The notes beneath the pieces were generated by a model. The model saw nothing but the letters and a program-made list of their open reading frames with translations. It did no database searches and was not told where the DNA came from. From Paracoccaceae bacterium (GTDB lineage Bacteria; Pseudomonadota; Alphaproteobacteria; Rhodobacterales; Rhodobacteraceae), in NCBI GenBank assembly GCA_024226455.1, contig JAAELR010000260.1:16211-80210 (forward strand): 64,000 nucleotides of DNA, written 5' to 3'. The translations under genes were made by a program, and so were the position numbers. Position 1 is the stretch's first letter; each line of letters starts with the position of its first letter. This document shows positions 24,257 through 34,088 of this stretch, piece by piece.

Positions 24257-24454
24257 GAATTCTACCCCGAATGCAGCAGGCTTTGAGCTTGATTAACGGG
24301 ATTGGATTGCATTGTCAAAAGCCCGTTGGCCCCAAGCCACAGTGACGCAGGACCTGTTGCAATACAACATATTGTGGACACGTCTGGGAAAGTTTTCCAC
24401 AGGCGGGCAGAATACTGCCCAACTATGTGGAAAACCACGAAAGCCCTGAAACGT

Positions 24455-24480
24455 GAAACGCCCGCGTGGGCGGGCGTTTC
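24455..24480. terminator. Strong hairpin, likely terminator of the 41-residue peptide gene
   Basis: Arms GAAACGCCCGC and GCGGGCGTTTC (11 bp, perfect) enclose a four-base loop. It lies between bamA and the small gene at 24509-24634 on the minus strand. There is no long T-run, so rho-independence is uncertain. Confidence 0.5.
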
Positions 24481-24508
24481 GGCTGTTACAGTCAGAACCG
24501 CTGTGGTT

Positions 24509-24634
24509 TCAGAGCGATATCAGGTAGCCGGCGGCAAACAGCGCGGCGGCGATCGTCGCAGGAAACAGGATGCGGTCCCAATTCACATTGGCGAGCAGTG
24601 ACAAGCTGTTCATGCCGTCCTTGATCGTGTCCAT
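24509..24634 (-). CDS. 41-residue hydrophobic peptide
   Basis: A short open frame starting MDTIKDGMNSL and continuing through NVNWDRILFPATIAAALF to a stop after AGYLISL. About residues 21-40 could span a membrane. It is located between rseP and bamA, with a good hairpin after its stop. The coding call rests on the coherent amphipathic-plus-hydrophobic layout; no family is recognised. Similar tiny peptides between rseP and bamA may be annotated in relatives, which could be checked. Confidence 0.5.
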   Translation of the reverse strand: MDTIKDGMNSLSLLANVNWDRILFPATIAAALFAAGYLISL

Positions 24635-24716
24635 GGCGTTTTCCTGACATTTGTCATGTTTTCTGAAATTCAGCCTAGTGGTGAATTGTGGCGCGATTTG
24701 GGCGCGCCTGGGGCAA

Positions 24717-26048
24717 TTACGGGCAGAGAAAATCGTTGGTCAGGGCAAAGGCCATCAAGGTTGCTATCAGCGCCAGCCCGATGCTCATCAGGATGCGCAG
24801 GGCACGGTCGCTGGGCGGTTTGCCCGACACGGCCTCGTAGGCGTGAAACACCAGGTGGCCACCATCGAGCACCGGGATCGGGAACAGGTTCAGTAAACCC
24901 ACGGCGGTTGAAAGCACGGCGATGAACCCGATGAACGCATCGAGCCCCTGGCTAGCGGCGGCACCGCTGGTTTGGGCAATTCCGATGGGTCCACGCAAGC
25001 TGCATGAGTCTATCCATCCGGTCGCCATTCGGTAAACAGCGTTGAGCGATGTCTGAACGATGTAGTAGGTCCGGTCCACTCCATAACCCATTGCCTCGAA
25101 AATGCCGGGCGTGCGGGTCGCGACGTCGAATGGGATGTCTCCGCCCATGCCGATCAACCAACGATCTTCCAGCCCGGCCTCGGTCGGAACCGGCCCAAGC
25201 CGGGTACGGAACCGGAATTCGACTATTTCGCCCCCGCGCCAAACCGATAGCTTTAATTCCCGTCCCTCCGAGGAAATTGCTATCTTTTGCAGTTGAGAGA
25301 ATGTCGTAAGCGGCGCATCGTCAATCGCCTGGATCACGTCGCCGACTTGCAGGCCCGCATCCGCGGCCGCCGATCCCGGGGCCACCGATCCCACCATCGG
25401 CGGGGCGGGGAATGGTCCAGGGACGGTCATTTTCACGCCTTCACGCCGAACCTCGTAGGTCAGGGTTGGTTCCTGCGGCAGATCATCCGAGGCACGCATC
25501 AGGTCAGCAAGTTTGCTGATTTCGATTCCCTCCACCGAAACCAGTTCGTCTCCGGTTTGAAGATGTGCGTAGCGCTCAGGCATTGGCATCAATTCACCCA
25601 CGACTACCGGCGTGTCACGGGGCACTCCGAATACCAGTGTGAACGCGGCAAAGACCACAATCGACAGAATGAAGTTGAACACAGGCCCGGCAGCCACCGT
25701 GGCCGCCCGCGCCCAGAGCGGCGCGCCATGCATGGTGTGGCGCTGCGCCTCGGGCTCCATGCTTTCGAAATCGGCGTCGGTGGCGACGCTGGAGGCATCC
25801 GCATCACCGTGGAATTTCACGTATCCGCCAAACGGCAATGCCGCGATCTGCCAGACCGTACCGTGCCGGTCCGGGCGCGACCACAGAACCGGTCCGAAGC
25901 CTAGCGAGAACACATCCGCCTTGATGCCGCACCAGCGTCCGACAATGTAGTGACCGTACTCATGTACTGCCACGATGATGCTGAGCGCTATCACGAAGGC
26001 GCCGATGGTGTAGAGCGTGTTTCCGAAACTCGGTATCAGATCGAGCAT
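24717..26048 (-). CDS. rseP: Site-2 intramembrane metalloprotease RseP
   Basis: A 443-residue M50 zinc protease that cleaves anti-sigma factors and signal peptide remnants inside the inner membrane. The zinc motif HEYGH is in the first transmembrane segment (VAVHEYGHY, about residue 29), two PDZ-like regions follow (GSVAPGSAAADAGLQVGD in the second), and the third zinc ligand is in FPIPVLDGGHL near the carboxy end. It belongs to the dxr-rseP-bamA cluster. Confidence 0.94.
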   Translation of the reverse strand: MLDLIPSFGNTLYTIGAFVIALSIIVAVHEYGHYIVGRWCGIKADVFSLGFGPVLWSRPDRHGTVWQIAALPFGGYVKFHGDADASSVATDADFESMEPEAQRHTMHGAPLWARAATVAAGPVFNFILSIVVFAAFTLVFGVPRDTPVVVGELMPMPERYAHLQTGDELVSVEGIEISKLADLMRASDDLPQEPTLTYEVRREGVKMTVPGPFPAPPMVGSVAPGSAAADAGLQVGDVIQAIDDAPLTTFSQLQKIAISSEGRELKLSVWRGGEIVEFRFRTRLGPVPTEAGLEDRWLIGMGGDIPFDVATRTPGIFEAMGYGVDRTYYIVQTSLNAVYRMATGWIDSCSLRGPIGIAQTSGAAASQGLDAFIGFIAVLSTAVGLLNLFPIPVLDGGHLVFHAYEAVSGKPPSDRALRILMSIGLALIATLMAFALTNDFLCP

Positions 26049-26072
26049 GAGCGGGCTTATGCCTCTTTGGGT

Positions 26073-27245
26073 TTATGTGACTGCACGAATGGCCTCTGCC
26101 GCATATTGCCTCGCGACGCGATCCATCTCCAGAACGTTATCGAGGACAATCTGGGCTGAACTAAGGCTATAGTCCACAGACATCAGGGTTAAAACCCGCT
26201 CCACGATCTCTGGCATCTGCGTGAACCCGATCTCACGGGCCAGAAACCCGTCAAGCGCGCTTTCCTTGGCGGCGTTGAACACAGCGCCGGCCAGCCCGCC
26301 CGTCTGCATCACTTCGCGCGCCAGACGCAGCGCAGGCCAACGCGCCTCGTCGGCGGCGCGGAAGGTCAGCGCGCCGATCCGCGCCAGGTTCAGCCGCTCG
26401 ACCGGCAGATCCCGGCGCTCGGGCCAGTGCAGCGCATAGCCGATGGCGTGGCGCATGTCGTGCGGACCAACATGCGCCATGATCGCGCCGTCGCAGAAGC
26501 AAACCAGCGCATGCACCAGGCTTTCGGGATGCATAATGGCTTCGATCCGGTCTGGTGAAATACCGAAATACTCGTGTGTTTCAATAAGTTCCAGCGCCTT
26601 GTTGAACATGGATGCGCTATCGATCGTGATCCGTTGACCCATCGCCCAATTGGGGTGCTGGCTGGCCTGCTCGGGCGTCGCGGTCTTCAGCTTTTCCAGC
26701 GGCCAGTCGCGGAAGGCACCGCCACTAGCGGTGATGACGATGCGCTCGACGGCGCCGACATCCTCGCCCACCAGCGCCTGAAAGACGGCAGAATGCTCGC
26801 TGTCGACCGGCAAAACCTGCGCGCCATGCGCCCGCGCCTCTGCCATCAAAAGCGGCCCGGCGGTGACCAGACTCTCCTTGTTGGCAAGCGCCAGAGTGCC
26901 GCCATGCCTGAGCGCCGTCAGGCCCGGTTTCAGCCCCGCCGCGCCGACAATGGCCGACATCACCCAGTCGGCAGGACGCTCTGCGGCTTCTTGCAAAGCA
27001 TGCGCACCCGCCGCCGCCTCGACCCCGCTGCCGCCGAGCGCATCGCGCAGTTCGCCCAGCCGGTCGTCATAGGCGGTTACAGCTACCTGCGCGCCCAGTT
27101 CACGCGCGTCTCTGGCCAACTGCTCCACGTTAGCTCCGCCCGTCAAGGCAATGATCTCATACGTATTTATGTCGCGTCGAATCAAGTCGAGCGTGTTCTG
27201 CCCGATCGACCCGGTGGCGCCGAAAATCGATACTTTGCGCGGCAT
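26073..27245 (-). CDS. dxr: 1-deoxy-D-xylulose 5-phosphate reductoisomerase
   Basis: A 390-residue NADPH-dependent enzyme making methylerythritol phosphate, the committed step of the MEP isoprenoid route. The cofactor loop is FGATGSIGQNTLDL at residues 8-21; the metal and substrate residues are in LPVDSEHSAVFQ and the TASGGAFRDWP loop. The ATG at 27245 follows the cdsA stop by one base; a longer frame upstream is only cdsA in another phase. Neighbouring uppS uses the downstream prenyl diphosphates. Confidence 0.95.
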   Translation of the reverse strand: MPRKVSIFGATGSIGQNTLDLIRRDINTYEIIALTGGANVEQLARDARELGAQVAVTAYDDRLGELRDALGGSGVEAAAGAHALQEAAERPADWVMSAIVGAAGLKPGLTALRHGGTLALANKESLVTAGPLLMAEARAHGAQVLPVDSEHSAVFQALVGEDVGAVERIVITASGGAFRDWPLEKLKTATPEQASQHPNWAMGQRITIDSASMFNKALELIETHEYFGISPDRIEAIMHPESLVHALVCFCDGAIMAHVGPHDMRHAIGYALHWPERRDLPVERLNLARIGALTFRAADEARWPALRLAREVMQTGGLAGAVFNAAKESALDGFLAREIGFTQMPEIVERVLTLMSVDYSLSSAQIVLDNVLEMDRVARQYAAEAIRAVT

Positions 27246-27246
27246 C

Positions 27247-28038
27247 TCAGAACCGCAGCTCCGGCACATCGACCAGCAGCGCCACCAGCAACATGAAAAG
27301 CGACGCCCCCAGCAGGGCATCGAACCGATCGAACAGCCCGCCATGGCCCGGCAGCAGGTTAGAACTGTCCTTGACACCCATGCGCCGCTTGACCGCACTC
27401 TCGGCGATATCACCCATTTGGCTGGCGAAGGACAATACCGAAGATATCCAGATCAGGTCGCGCCCCGAATCGGTGATCGTCAGAAAGATCAGCCCGATCA
27501 GCGCGGCAGCGATCCAACCGCAGACAATACCGGCCCAGGTCTTTTTCGGGCTGATCGCAGGCCAGAATTTCGGCCCACCGATCAGCCGACCGCCGAAATA
27601 GCCCGCGATATCGGTGCCCGCCACGACAAGCATCAACCAAAACAGCCAGACCATGCCATAGCTGTCGCGAAACAGCGTCAGCCCAAAACCGGCGATGGTG
27701 ATCCCCAGCGCATAAGCGGCGAATATCCCGGTATGCGCGCGCAGCAACACGGCGCCGGCGGCGGCGGGCGCCAGCAGCAGCGGTCCTGCAAAGATCGGGT
27801 CCAGATGGCGCGCAAGCAGCAGGCAGGTCCCGGCCAGCACGCCAAGCTGCATCGCCTGCGCGGCGCGATCCTGTGCGATCATGCGGGCCAGTTCCCAGAC
27901 CATGATGCCAGTGACCAGCGCGGCGGTAACAGCAAAGACCGTGCCGCCCAGCCAGATCACGGTGACCCCGATGGCGACCAGAACGCCGCCGGTGATCAGC
28001 CGGGGACGCAGATCGTCCCAGTTGCGCGGCGCATTCAT
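27247..28038 (-). CDS. cdsA: Phosphatidate cytidylyltransferase
   Basis: A 263-residue integral membrane enzyme making CDP-diacylglycerol, the precursor of all phospholipids. Multiple hydrophobic segments cover the first 200 residues, and the CdsA signature is complete near the carboxy end: SAVKRRMGVKDSSNLLPGHGG followed by FDRFDALLG. It overlaps uppS by four bases upstream and is nearly contiguous with dxr downstream. Confidence 0.94.
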   Translation of the reverse strand: MNAPRNWDDLRPRLITGGVLVAIGVTVIWLGGTVFAVTAALVTGIMVWELARMIAQDRAAQAMQLGVLAGTCLLLARHLDPIFAGPLLLAPAAAGAVLLRAHTGIFAAYALGITIAGFGLTLFRDSYGMVWLFWLMLVVAGTDIAGYFGGRLIGGPKFWPAISPKKTWAGIVCGWIAAALIGLIFLTITDSGRDLIWISSVLSFASQMGDIAESAVKRRMGVKDSSNLLPGHGGLFDRFDALLGASLFMLLVALLVDVPELRF

Positions 28039-28754
28039 GTGGTGACAGCACCAAAGCGGCGGTCGCGGCGGGCGTAATTACCGACGATTTCGGCAAATAT
28101 CTCTTTCGAGAAGTCGGGCCAGAGCGTGTCGATGAACTCATATTCCGCATAGGCCGACTGCCAGAGCAGAAAGTTCGAGATCCGTGCCTCGCCGCTGGTT
28201 CGGATCACCAAATCAGGATCAGGCAGAAAACAGGTATCGAGATGCCGGGCCAGGGTTTCCTCGTTCACCATCTCGGGGTCGATATGGCCGGCCTTGACCT
28301 CTCGGGTCAGGCGTTTGACGGCACGTGCCACCTCGTCGCGGCCGCCATAGTTCAGGGCAATGGTCAGATTTACCTTGGTGTTTTCCGACGTCAACAGCTC
28401 CAGTTCATCCATCAGACGGACCAGTTTATCGTCGAGCTTGATGCGATCGCCGATAAAGCGCACGCGCACGCCTTCGGCCAAAAGCGCCTTTGCCTCTCGG
28501 GTGATGTAGCGGCGGAACAGGCTCATCAGCCCGGCCACCTCGGATTGCGTGCGCCGCCAGTTCTCGGTGGAAAAGGCAAATATCGTCAGATACTTGACGC
28601 CGATATCCGGGCAGGCGCGAACAATCTCCCGGACCCGGCGCGCGCCGACATGATGACCAAACAGCCGCGGCCGCCCGCGCTGGGTCGCCCATCGACCGTT
28701 GCCGTCCATGATGATCGCCACATGGCATGGCCCACCCTTCGGTCTGCTGTCCAC
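28035..28754 (-). CDS. uppS: Undecaprenyl diphosphate synthase
   Basis: A 239-residue cis-prenyltransferase that makes the lipid carrier for peptidoglycan and polysaccharide. The diphosphate-binding Asp is in VAIIMDGNGRWA, followed by GHHVGARRVREIV, FSTENW and the carboxy signature DLVIRTSGEARISNFLLWQ. It begins with GTG at 28754. The order frr-uppS-cdsA-dxr is the standard one. Confidence 0.95.
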   Translation of the reverse strand: MDSRPKGGPCHVAIIMDGNGRWATQRGRPRLFGHHVGARRVREIVRACPDIGVKYLTIFAFSTENWRRTQSEVAGLMSLFRRYITREAKALLAEGVRVRFIGDRIKLDDKLVRLMDELELLTSENTKVNLTIALNYGGRDEVARAVKRLTREVKAGHIDPEMVNEETLARHLDTCFLPDPDLVIRTSGEARISNFLLWQSAYAEYEFIDTLWPDFSKEIFAEIVGNYARRDRRFGAVTT

Positions 28755-28845
28755 ACTCAGTCCCTCGTGCCTGTCCTTGAAACCATATTGTTGTTCTTGA
28801 TTGAAACTTCCTTGATGAACGCCGGATATCCCGCCTGATCCGGTC

Positions 28846-29409
28846 TCAGACCCGCATGATCTCTTCCTGCTTGGTCTCCAGCGCGGCGTCGATCAGCCTG
28901 ATATGCTCGTCGGTCATTTCCTGGATCTCGTCATGCCAGATCTTTTCTTCGTCTTCCGACATGCCGGCATTCTTGGCCTTTTTCAACTGGTGCATACCGT
29001 CCTGGCGCACGTTGCGCACCGCCACGCGGGCCTGTTCGGCGTACTGCCCGGCAACCTTGGTCAATTCGCGCCGGCGCTCTTCGTTCAATTCGGGGATCGG
29101 CAGCATGATGATGGTTCCGTTGGTCTGCGGGTTGATCCCCAGACCGGATTCCATGATCGCCTTTTCCACCTTCTGCACCAAAGACTTGTCCCAGACATTG
29201 ATGGTCAACATGCGGGGTTCCGGCACATTAACCGTGCCGACCTGGTTGATCGGGGTCTGGGCGCCGTATGCGTCGACTGTCACCGGCTCGATCATGCTGG
29301 CAGAGGCCCGACCAGTGCGCAACGAAGCGAACTCTTGGCGCAGCGCCACCATGGCACCGTCCATCCGGCGCACAAGGTCTTTTTCGTCAATTTCGATTTC
29401 GTCGCTCAT
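28846..29409 (-). CDS. frr: Ribosome recycling factor
   Basis: A 187-residue L-shaped factor that splits post-termination ribosomes with EF-G. Typical blocks are [20 protein letters not shown], the LTINVWDK segment and [20 protein letters not shown]. The ATG at 29409 is chosen because GAAGGTGG lies a few bases upstream and the sequence before it is not conserved. It follows pyrH on the same strand by 55 bases. Confidence 0.95.
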   Translation of the reverse strand: MSDEIEIDEKDLVRRMDGAMVALRQEFASLRTGRASASMIEPVTVDAYGAQTPINQVGTVNVPEPRMLTINVWDKSLVQKVEKAIMESGLGINPQTNGTIIMLPIPELNEERRRELTKVAGQYAEQARVAVRNVRQDGMHQLKKAKNAGMSEDEEKIWHDEIQEMTDEHIRLIDAALETKQEEIMRV

Positions 29410-29464
29410 CGCCGCCACCTTCACTCAATTGCCCGCTCCGGGCCAATTTTTCTGGAATATAGTG

Positions 29465-30202
29465 TCAACCGTGCACGGTTGTATAGGTGCCTTGCCCGGC
29501 GAGGATGCCGCGAAAGCCGCCGGGCTCGTCGAGGCTGAACACGATGATCGGCAGGTTGTTGCCCTGCGCCAGCGCGATCGCCGTGGCGTCCATCACGCCC
29601 AGATGCCGCGCCAGCACCTCGTCATAGGTTATCCGGTCATAGCGTTTGGCGTCGTCATGTTTGGCGGGGTCCTTGTCATAAACGCCATCGACCTTGGTGC
29701 CCTTGAAGATCGCCTCGCAGCTCATTTCATTCGCCCGCAAAGTCGCAGCCGTATCGGTTGTGAAATAGGGGTTGCCGGTGCCCGCGGCAAAGACACAGAC
29801 CCTGCCCTTTTCAAGATGTCGCACGGCGCGGCGGCGGATGTAGGGTTCGCAGACCTGATCCATCGGGATGGCAGAGATTACCCGGGTAAAGATGCCTTCG
29901 CCTTCAAGCGCGCCCTGCATCGCCAGCGCGTTCATCACAGTGGCGAGCATGCCCATATAGTCGGCGGTGGTGCGCTCCATCCCCTGGGCGGAACCCTGCA
30001 GGCCCCGGAAGATATTGCCTCCGCCGATAACCATGCAGATCTCGACCCCCAGGTCGTGCACCGATTTAACCTCTTGCGCGATACGCTCGACCGTCGGCGG
30101 GTGCAGTCCGTATCCCTGATCGCCCATCAGCGCCTCGCCGCTGATTTTCAGCATCACGCGCTTGTATTTCGTGACGGGGCTCTGGGGCTCTGGATCGGTC
30201 AT
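29465..30202 (-). CDS. pyrH: UMP kinase
   Basis: A 245-residue hexameric UMP kinase of the amino acid kinase fold. Key blocks are [27 protein letters not shown], and the [13 protein letters not shown] loop, with [10 protein letters not shown] near the carboxy end. The start at 30202 is the family-typical position, about 15 residues before the KISGEA strand; the extended frame upstream lacks conserved features. It is divergent from miaA and heads the long minus-strand envelope cluster. Confidence 0.94.
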   Translation of the reverse strand: MTDPEPQSPVTKYKRVMLKISGEALMGDQGYGLHPPTVERIAQEVKSVHDLGVEICMVIGGGNIFRGLQGSAQGMERTTADYMGMLATVMNALAMQGALEGEGIFTRVISAIPMDQVCEPYIRRRAVRHLEKGRVCVFAAGTGNPYFTTDTAATLRANEMSCEAIFKGTKVDGVYDKDPAKHDDAKRYDRITYDEVLARHLGVMDATAIALAQGNNLPIIVFSLDEPGGFRGILAGQGTYTTVHG

Positions 30203-30285
30203 ATCGGGGGGCTGCTCCGCTGTTGTCTTTGCTTGGCGCGCAAAATGTCGCAAAAGCAAGCCATGTTCAATGCGCAACCGCCCTC

Positions 30286-31167
30286 ATGAGACCCGATTGG
30301 CTCAAATCCCTCAGCCCCGAGTTGCCGGTGCTGATCGCCGGTCCCACTGCGAGTGGAAAATCGGCACTGGCGCTCGAAATCGCGGCCGATCAGGGCGGTG
30401 TGGTGGTGAATGCCGATGCGCTGCAGGTCTTTGGCAACTGGCACATCCTGACCGCGAGGCCGGGCCGGGACGAGGAATCGGTGGCGCCGCACCTGCTCTA
30501 TGGTCATGTGCCGGGGGACGCGTCCTATTCGGTGGGCCACTGGCTGCGCGACCTGGCGCCGGTCCTGCAGGGCGAGGCGCGAGCCATCGTCGTCGGCGGT
30601 ACAGGGCTCTATTTCACTGCCCTGACCGAGGGGCTGGCCGATATCCCGCCGACACCGGCAGAGATACGCGCTGAGGCCGATGCGCGGATCCGGGCCGAGG
30701 GACACCTCGGGATGTTGGACGAGCTGGATCAGGACACCGGAGCCCGGATCGACGCGCTGAACCCGGCCCGAGTTCAGCGCGCCTGGGAGGTCTGGCGCAG
30801 CACCGGCAAGGTGCTTGCCGCCTGGCAAGACGAAACCCCAGAGCCGGTACTGCCGCTGCAGGCTGCCCAGACTCTGTTGATACAGACCGAACGTGACTGG
30901 CTGGCGGCTCGGATCGGGCGGCGGTTCGACGCGATGATCGCCGACGGCGCGGTCGAAGAGACCCGCCGCAACCTACCAGGCTGGGACCCCGCCCTGCCCT
31001 CGTCCCGGGCGATCGGGGCACGGGAACTGATCGATCATCTGCTGGGCAACCGTGACCTGAAGGACGCAGTCGCCGCAGGAAAGACCTCGACCCGGCAATA
31101 TGCCAAGCGACAACGTACCTGGTTTCGGTCGAAGATGCGCGCATGGCGTTCGATTCTGTTGCCGTGA
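30286..31167 (+). CDS. miaA: tRNA dimethylallyltransferase
   Basis: A 293-residue enzyme that prenylates A37 of tRNAs reading UNN codons. The P-loop is LIAGPTASGKSALA near residue 16, followed by the conserved NADALQVF with the substrate Asp, the TGLYFTAL segment and the carboxy KTSTRQYAKRQRTWFR block. The start at 30286 is preferred to an upstream TTG because family members begin a few residues before the P-loop strand. It is divergent from pyrH. Confidence 0.94.
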   Translation: MRPDWLKSLSPELPVLIAGPTASGKSALALEIAADQGGVVVNADALQVFGNWHILTARPGRDEESVAPHLLYGHVPGDASYSVGHWLRDLAPVLQGEARAIVVGGTGLYFTALTEGLADIPPTPAEIRAEADARIRAEGHLGMLDELDQDTGARIDALNPARVQRAWEVWRSTGKVLAAWQDETPEPVLPLQAAQTLLIQTERDWLAARIGRRFDAMIADGAVEETRRNLPGWDPALPSSRAIGARELIDHLLGNRDLKDAVAAGKTSTRQYAKRQRTWFRSKMRAWRSILLP

Positions 31168-31252
31168 CACTCCGCAGCGATTGCACAATTCGAACAATAA
31201 ACTGGGGATAACCATGGGAACTACCTGTGGATAGTTTCACAGAACGGACCCG

Positions 31253-32080
31253 ATGCAGATATTCAGCACAAACCGGCCCGACATCAACATGACCCTGAAA
31301 ACCAAGCGTTTTCGGGTCGAGCAGCTACCGCGTGTAGCGCCGGAAACGCGCTGGCGGACAGAGGCGATGAGGTCCTACGCCCAGCCGCTGCTGTTGTGGT
31401 TCACCCGGGGTCAGGGCCGCATCACCATCGCCGGCGTGACGCACGGATTCGGGCCTCACAACGCCATCTTCCTGCCGGCGGGCACCATGCATGGCTACGA
31501 GATGCTGGGCCAGGTCTTCGGCTCCTCGGTGTTCTTTCCCCGCGACAGCGTGCTGACCCTGCCCGAAGCCCCGGCGCATTATCGGTTCCGCGAGGTGCAT
31601 CAGCAGGCCGAACTGACTGGCCTTGTCTACAATCTCGCACGGGAACTGGAACACGAGCGCTCTGGCCAGGACCGCGCCCTGATGGCGCATGCCGGGCTGC
31701 TGTCGGTCTGGCTCGACCGCGAAACCGTCGAGGAAAACCTGCACTCGCTGGAGGGCGACGCGTCGCGGCGACTGGCGGCGGCGTTCTCGGCGATGGTCGA
31801 GCGCGACTATCGCTCTGGCCGCACGATCAACGACTATGCAGCGCACCTGGGCGTCACCCCGACCCATCTGACCCGTTCCTGCAACCTCGCCTGCGGCCGC
31901 TCTGCCTCGGCGCTTCTGGCGGACCGGATCCATTTCGAAGCGCGCCGGATGCTGGACGAGACCCGCAAGCCCATCAAGGACGTCGCCCGGCTATTGGGGT
32001 TCAGTTCTGCGGCCTACTTTACCCGTGCCTTCCAGAAACAGACCGGTTTCACCCCTTCCGAATTCCGCCGCCACAGCTGA
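31253..32080 (+). CDS. AraC-family transcriptional regulator
   Basis: A 275-residue regulator with an amino-terminal cupin-like sensing domain (roughly 30-110, including GQGRITIAGVTHGFGPHNA) and a carboxy AraC double helix-turn-helix (about 180-272), seen in INDYAAHLGVTPTHLTRSC and the signature IKDVARLLGFSSAAYFTRAF. It ends PSEFRRHS, the usual AraC carboxy terminus. It lies directly upstream of the ABC transporter operon on the same strand, and a direct repeat in the gap is a candidate binding site, so it probably controls uptake of the transported compound. The effector is unknown. Confidence 0.9.
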   Translation: MQIFSTNRPDINMTLKTKRFRVEQLPRVAPETRWRTEAMRSYAQPLLLWFTRGQGRITIAGVTHGFGPHNAIFLPAGTMHGYEMLGQVFGSSVFFPRDSVLTLPEAPAHYRFREVHQQAELTGLVYNLARELEHERSGQDRALMAHAGLLSVWLDRETVEENLHSLEGDASRRLAAAFSAMVERDYRSGRTINDYAAHLGVTPTHLTRSCNLACGRSASALLADRIHFEARRMLDETRKPIKDVARLLGFSSAAYFTRAFQKQTGFTPSEFRRHS

Positions 32081-32124
32081 AAGAAACTTCGCCGTCGCGC
32101 GGATTTTCCTTGCGGTTCGGGCAA

Positions 32125-32152
32125 ATGTCGTTTCTGCTCGGCTAGCATGTCG
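32125..32152. promoter_or_regulatory. Direct repeat, candidate AraC-type operator
   Basis: Two ATGTCG motifs, followed by TTTC and CTTTC respectively, start at 32125 and 32147, exactly 22 bases apart, or two helical turns. This spacing is typical of AraC half-sites. They lie between the regulator gene and the transporter operon, 180 bases before the latter. Confidence 0.35.
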
Positions 32153-32332
32153 CTTTCAAACCCGGAAAGGGCGAAAGCGCGCGTTGACGAACCGTACACT
32201 TGTGTGCGGAAGTAGCCACCGGGGAGGGTGCCGCCAATCGAAAACCGGATTGGAATGCGGGAAAGCGGCTTGGAAACAGCCCGCTTTGGCACATTGCCCG
32301 ACGATTATTGAAAACGTCCTCACAGGGAGAAC

Positions 32333-33985
32333 ATGATGACGCTTCACACCAAAACTGGTAAGGTCCACCCGGCCGCCGAGATGTACGCCAAGGAGCACAA
32401 GCAGGGTCTGATGGACCGCCGCGAATTCTTGGTGCGCGCCACGGCTCTGGGCCTTTCCGCCACTGCCGCCTACGGCCTGATCGGCATGAATGCCCCGGCC
32501 CAGGCCAGCGAAGCCCAGCAGGGCGGCACGCTGCGCATGCAGATGGAAGTGCGCGCGCTGAAGGATCCGCGCACCTATGACTGGACCCAGATCGCCACCT
32601 TTACCGCCGGCTGGCTGGAATACCTGGTCGAGTACAACAACGACGGCTCGTTTGAGCCGATGCTGCTGGCAAGCTGGGAGGCCAATGAAGACGCCACCGA
32701 ATACACATTGCATGTGCGCGAGGGTGTTAAGTGGAACAACGGCGACGATTTCACCGCCGATGATGTGGCCCGCAACATCGCCGGCTGGTGCGAAAAGGAC
32801 GTCGAGGGTAACTCGATGGCCGGCCGCTTCGCCTCGCTTATCGATCCGGAAACCAACAAGGCTGCGGACGGCGCGATCACCGTAACCGGCAGCCACACCG
32901 TGGTTCTGAAGACCAATACACCCGACATCACCATCATTCCGGGCATGGCCGACTATCCGGCCGCGATCGTACACGGCTCACACTCGGCCGAGACCATGTT
33001 GAGCAACCCGGTGGGTACAGGCTTCATGTTGCCCGAATCCATGGATGTGGGCGTGAAAGGCGTGCTGGTGCGCAACGACGGACACGAATGGTGGGGCACC
33101 GCTGCCGGCAAGGGCGGCTACCTTGACCGTATCGAGTTTGTCGACTACGGCACCGATCCGTCCGCGACACTGGCCGGGTTCGAGGCCGAAGAGATCGACG
33201 TGAACTGGGAATCGACCGGTGAATTCGCCGATATCATGGACGGTATCGGGTTGACCCGCTCGATCGTGAACTCGGGCGCGACCATCGTGATCCGGACCAA
33301 CCAGGACCACGAGCCCTATCAGGATGTGCGGGTGCGCAAGGCCATCGCCATGGCAGTCGATAACGCGGTCTGCCTGGAACTGGGCGCTTCGGGCAACGGT
33401 ATCGCCGCCGATAACTGCCATGTAGGCCCGATGCACCCCGAGCACGATCCCTCGGTCACCCGTCTGCCGCATGACCCGGCCGCCGCAAAGGCGCTGATGG
33501 ATGAGGCCGGCCAGGGCGATTTCGAGCACGAACTGCTCTCGATCGACGACGACTGGCGCAAGAACACCACCGATGCGGTGGCGGCTCAGCTGCGCGACGC
33601 CGGTATTTCGGTCAAGCGCACGATCCTGCCGGGATCGACCTTCTGGAACGACTGGGCAAAATATCCGTTCAGCTCGACCAACTGGAACCACCGGCCGCTA
33701 GGCACCCAGGTTCTGGGTCTGGCCTATCGTTCCGGTGAAGCCTGGAACGAGTTCGCCTGGTCCAATGCCGAATTCGACGCGCTGCTGGCCGAGGCGAACT
33801 CGATCGCCGATGCCGACGCGCGTCGCGTTGTGATGGGCAAGATGCAGAAGATCATCATCGACGAAGGCGTGACCATCCAGCCCTATTGGCGCCAGGTCAT
33901 ACGGCATCACCGCGACAACCTGGTAGGCGTCGACATGCACATCGCCTACCTTCCCCAGATCTACAAGTGGGGCATCAAGGCCTAA
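32333..33985 (+). CDS. ABC transporter substrate-binding protein, family 5 (peptide/opine type)
   Basis: A 550-residue periplasmic binding protein of the DppA/OppA family. The amino end holds a twin-arginine signal ([15 protein letters not shown], Arg29-Arg30) with cleavage expected after PAQA near residue 57, so it is exported folded through Tat. The body carries family features such as [18 protein letters not shown] and the carboxy [17 protein letters not shown]. The ATG pair at 32333 follows a GGGAG site. The ligand cannot be deduced. A hairpin after the gene probably sets higher expression than the permease genes downstream. Confidence 0.88.
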   Translation: MMTLHTKTGKVHPAAEMYAKEHKQGLMDRREFLVRATALGLSATAAYGLIGMNAPAQASEAQQGGTLRMQMEVRALKDPRTYDWTQIATFTAGWLEYLVEYNNDGSFEPMLLASWEANEDATEYTLHVREGVKWNNGDDFTADDVARNIAGWCEKDVEGNSMAGRFASLIDPETNKAADGAITVTGSHTVVLKTNTPDITIIPGMADYPAAIVHGSHSAETMLSNPVGTGFMLPESMDVGVKGVLVRNDGHEWWGTAAGKGGYLDRIEFVDYGTDPSATLAGFEAEEIDVNWESTGEFADIMDGIGLTRSIVNSGATIVIRTNQDHEPYQDVRVRKAIAMAVDNAVCLELGASGNGIAADNCHVGPMHPEHDPSVTRLPHDPAAAKALMDEAGQGDFEHELLSIDDDWRKNTTDAVAAQLRDAGISVKRTILPGSTFWNDWAKYPFSSTNWNHRPLGTQVLGLAYRSGEAWNEFAWSNAEFDALLAEANSIADADARRVVMGKMQKIIIDEGVTIQPYWRQVIRHHRDNLVGVDMHIAYLPQIYKWGIKA

Positions 33986-34002
33986 ACGCCAAAGCATGAA
34001 GA

Positions 34003-34031
34003 AGGGCCGTCCCGACACATGGGACGGCCCT
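34003..34031 (+). terminator. Intercistronic hairpin after the binding-protein gene
   Basis: Perfect 11-bp arms AGGGCCGTCCC and GGGACGGCCCT flank a seven-base loop, followed by AGAAAATAA. The lack of a T-run and its position between binding protein and permease suggest partial termination or mRNA stabilisation. Confidence 0.6.
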
Positions 34032-34088
34032 AGAAAATAAGCAACACCAGATAGTTGCAACAATAAACCAAAGCCGACAGGGGCCGAC

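Noticed and set aside
27151..28077. 308-codon plus-strand frame over cdsA and dxr
   Set aside because: Composition is Gln/Arg/Pro-rich and it mirrors real genes on the other strand; no ribosome site.
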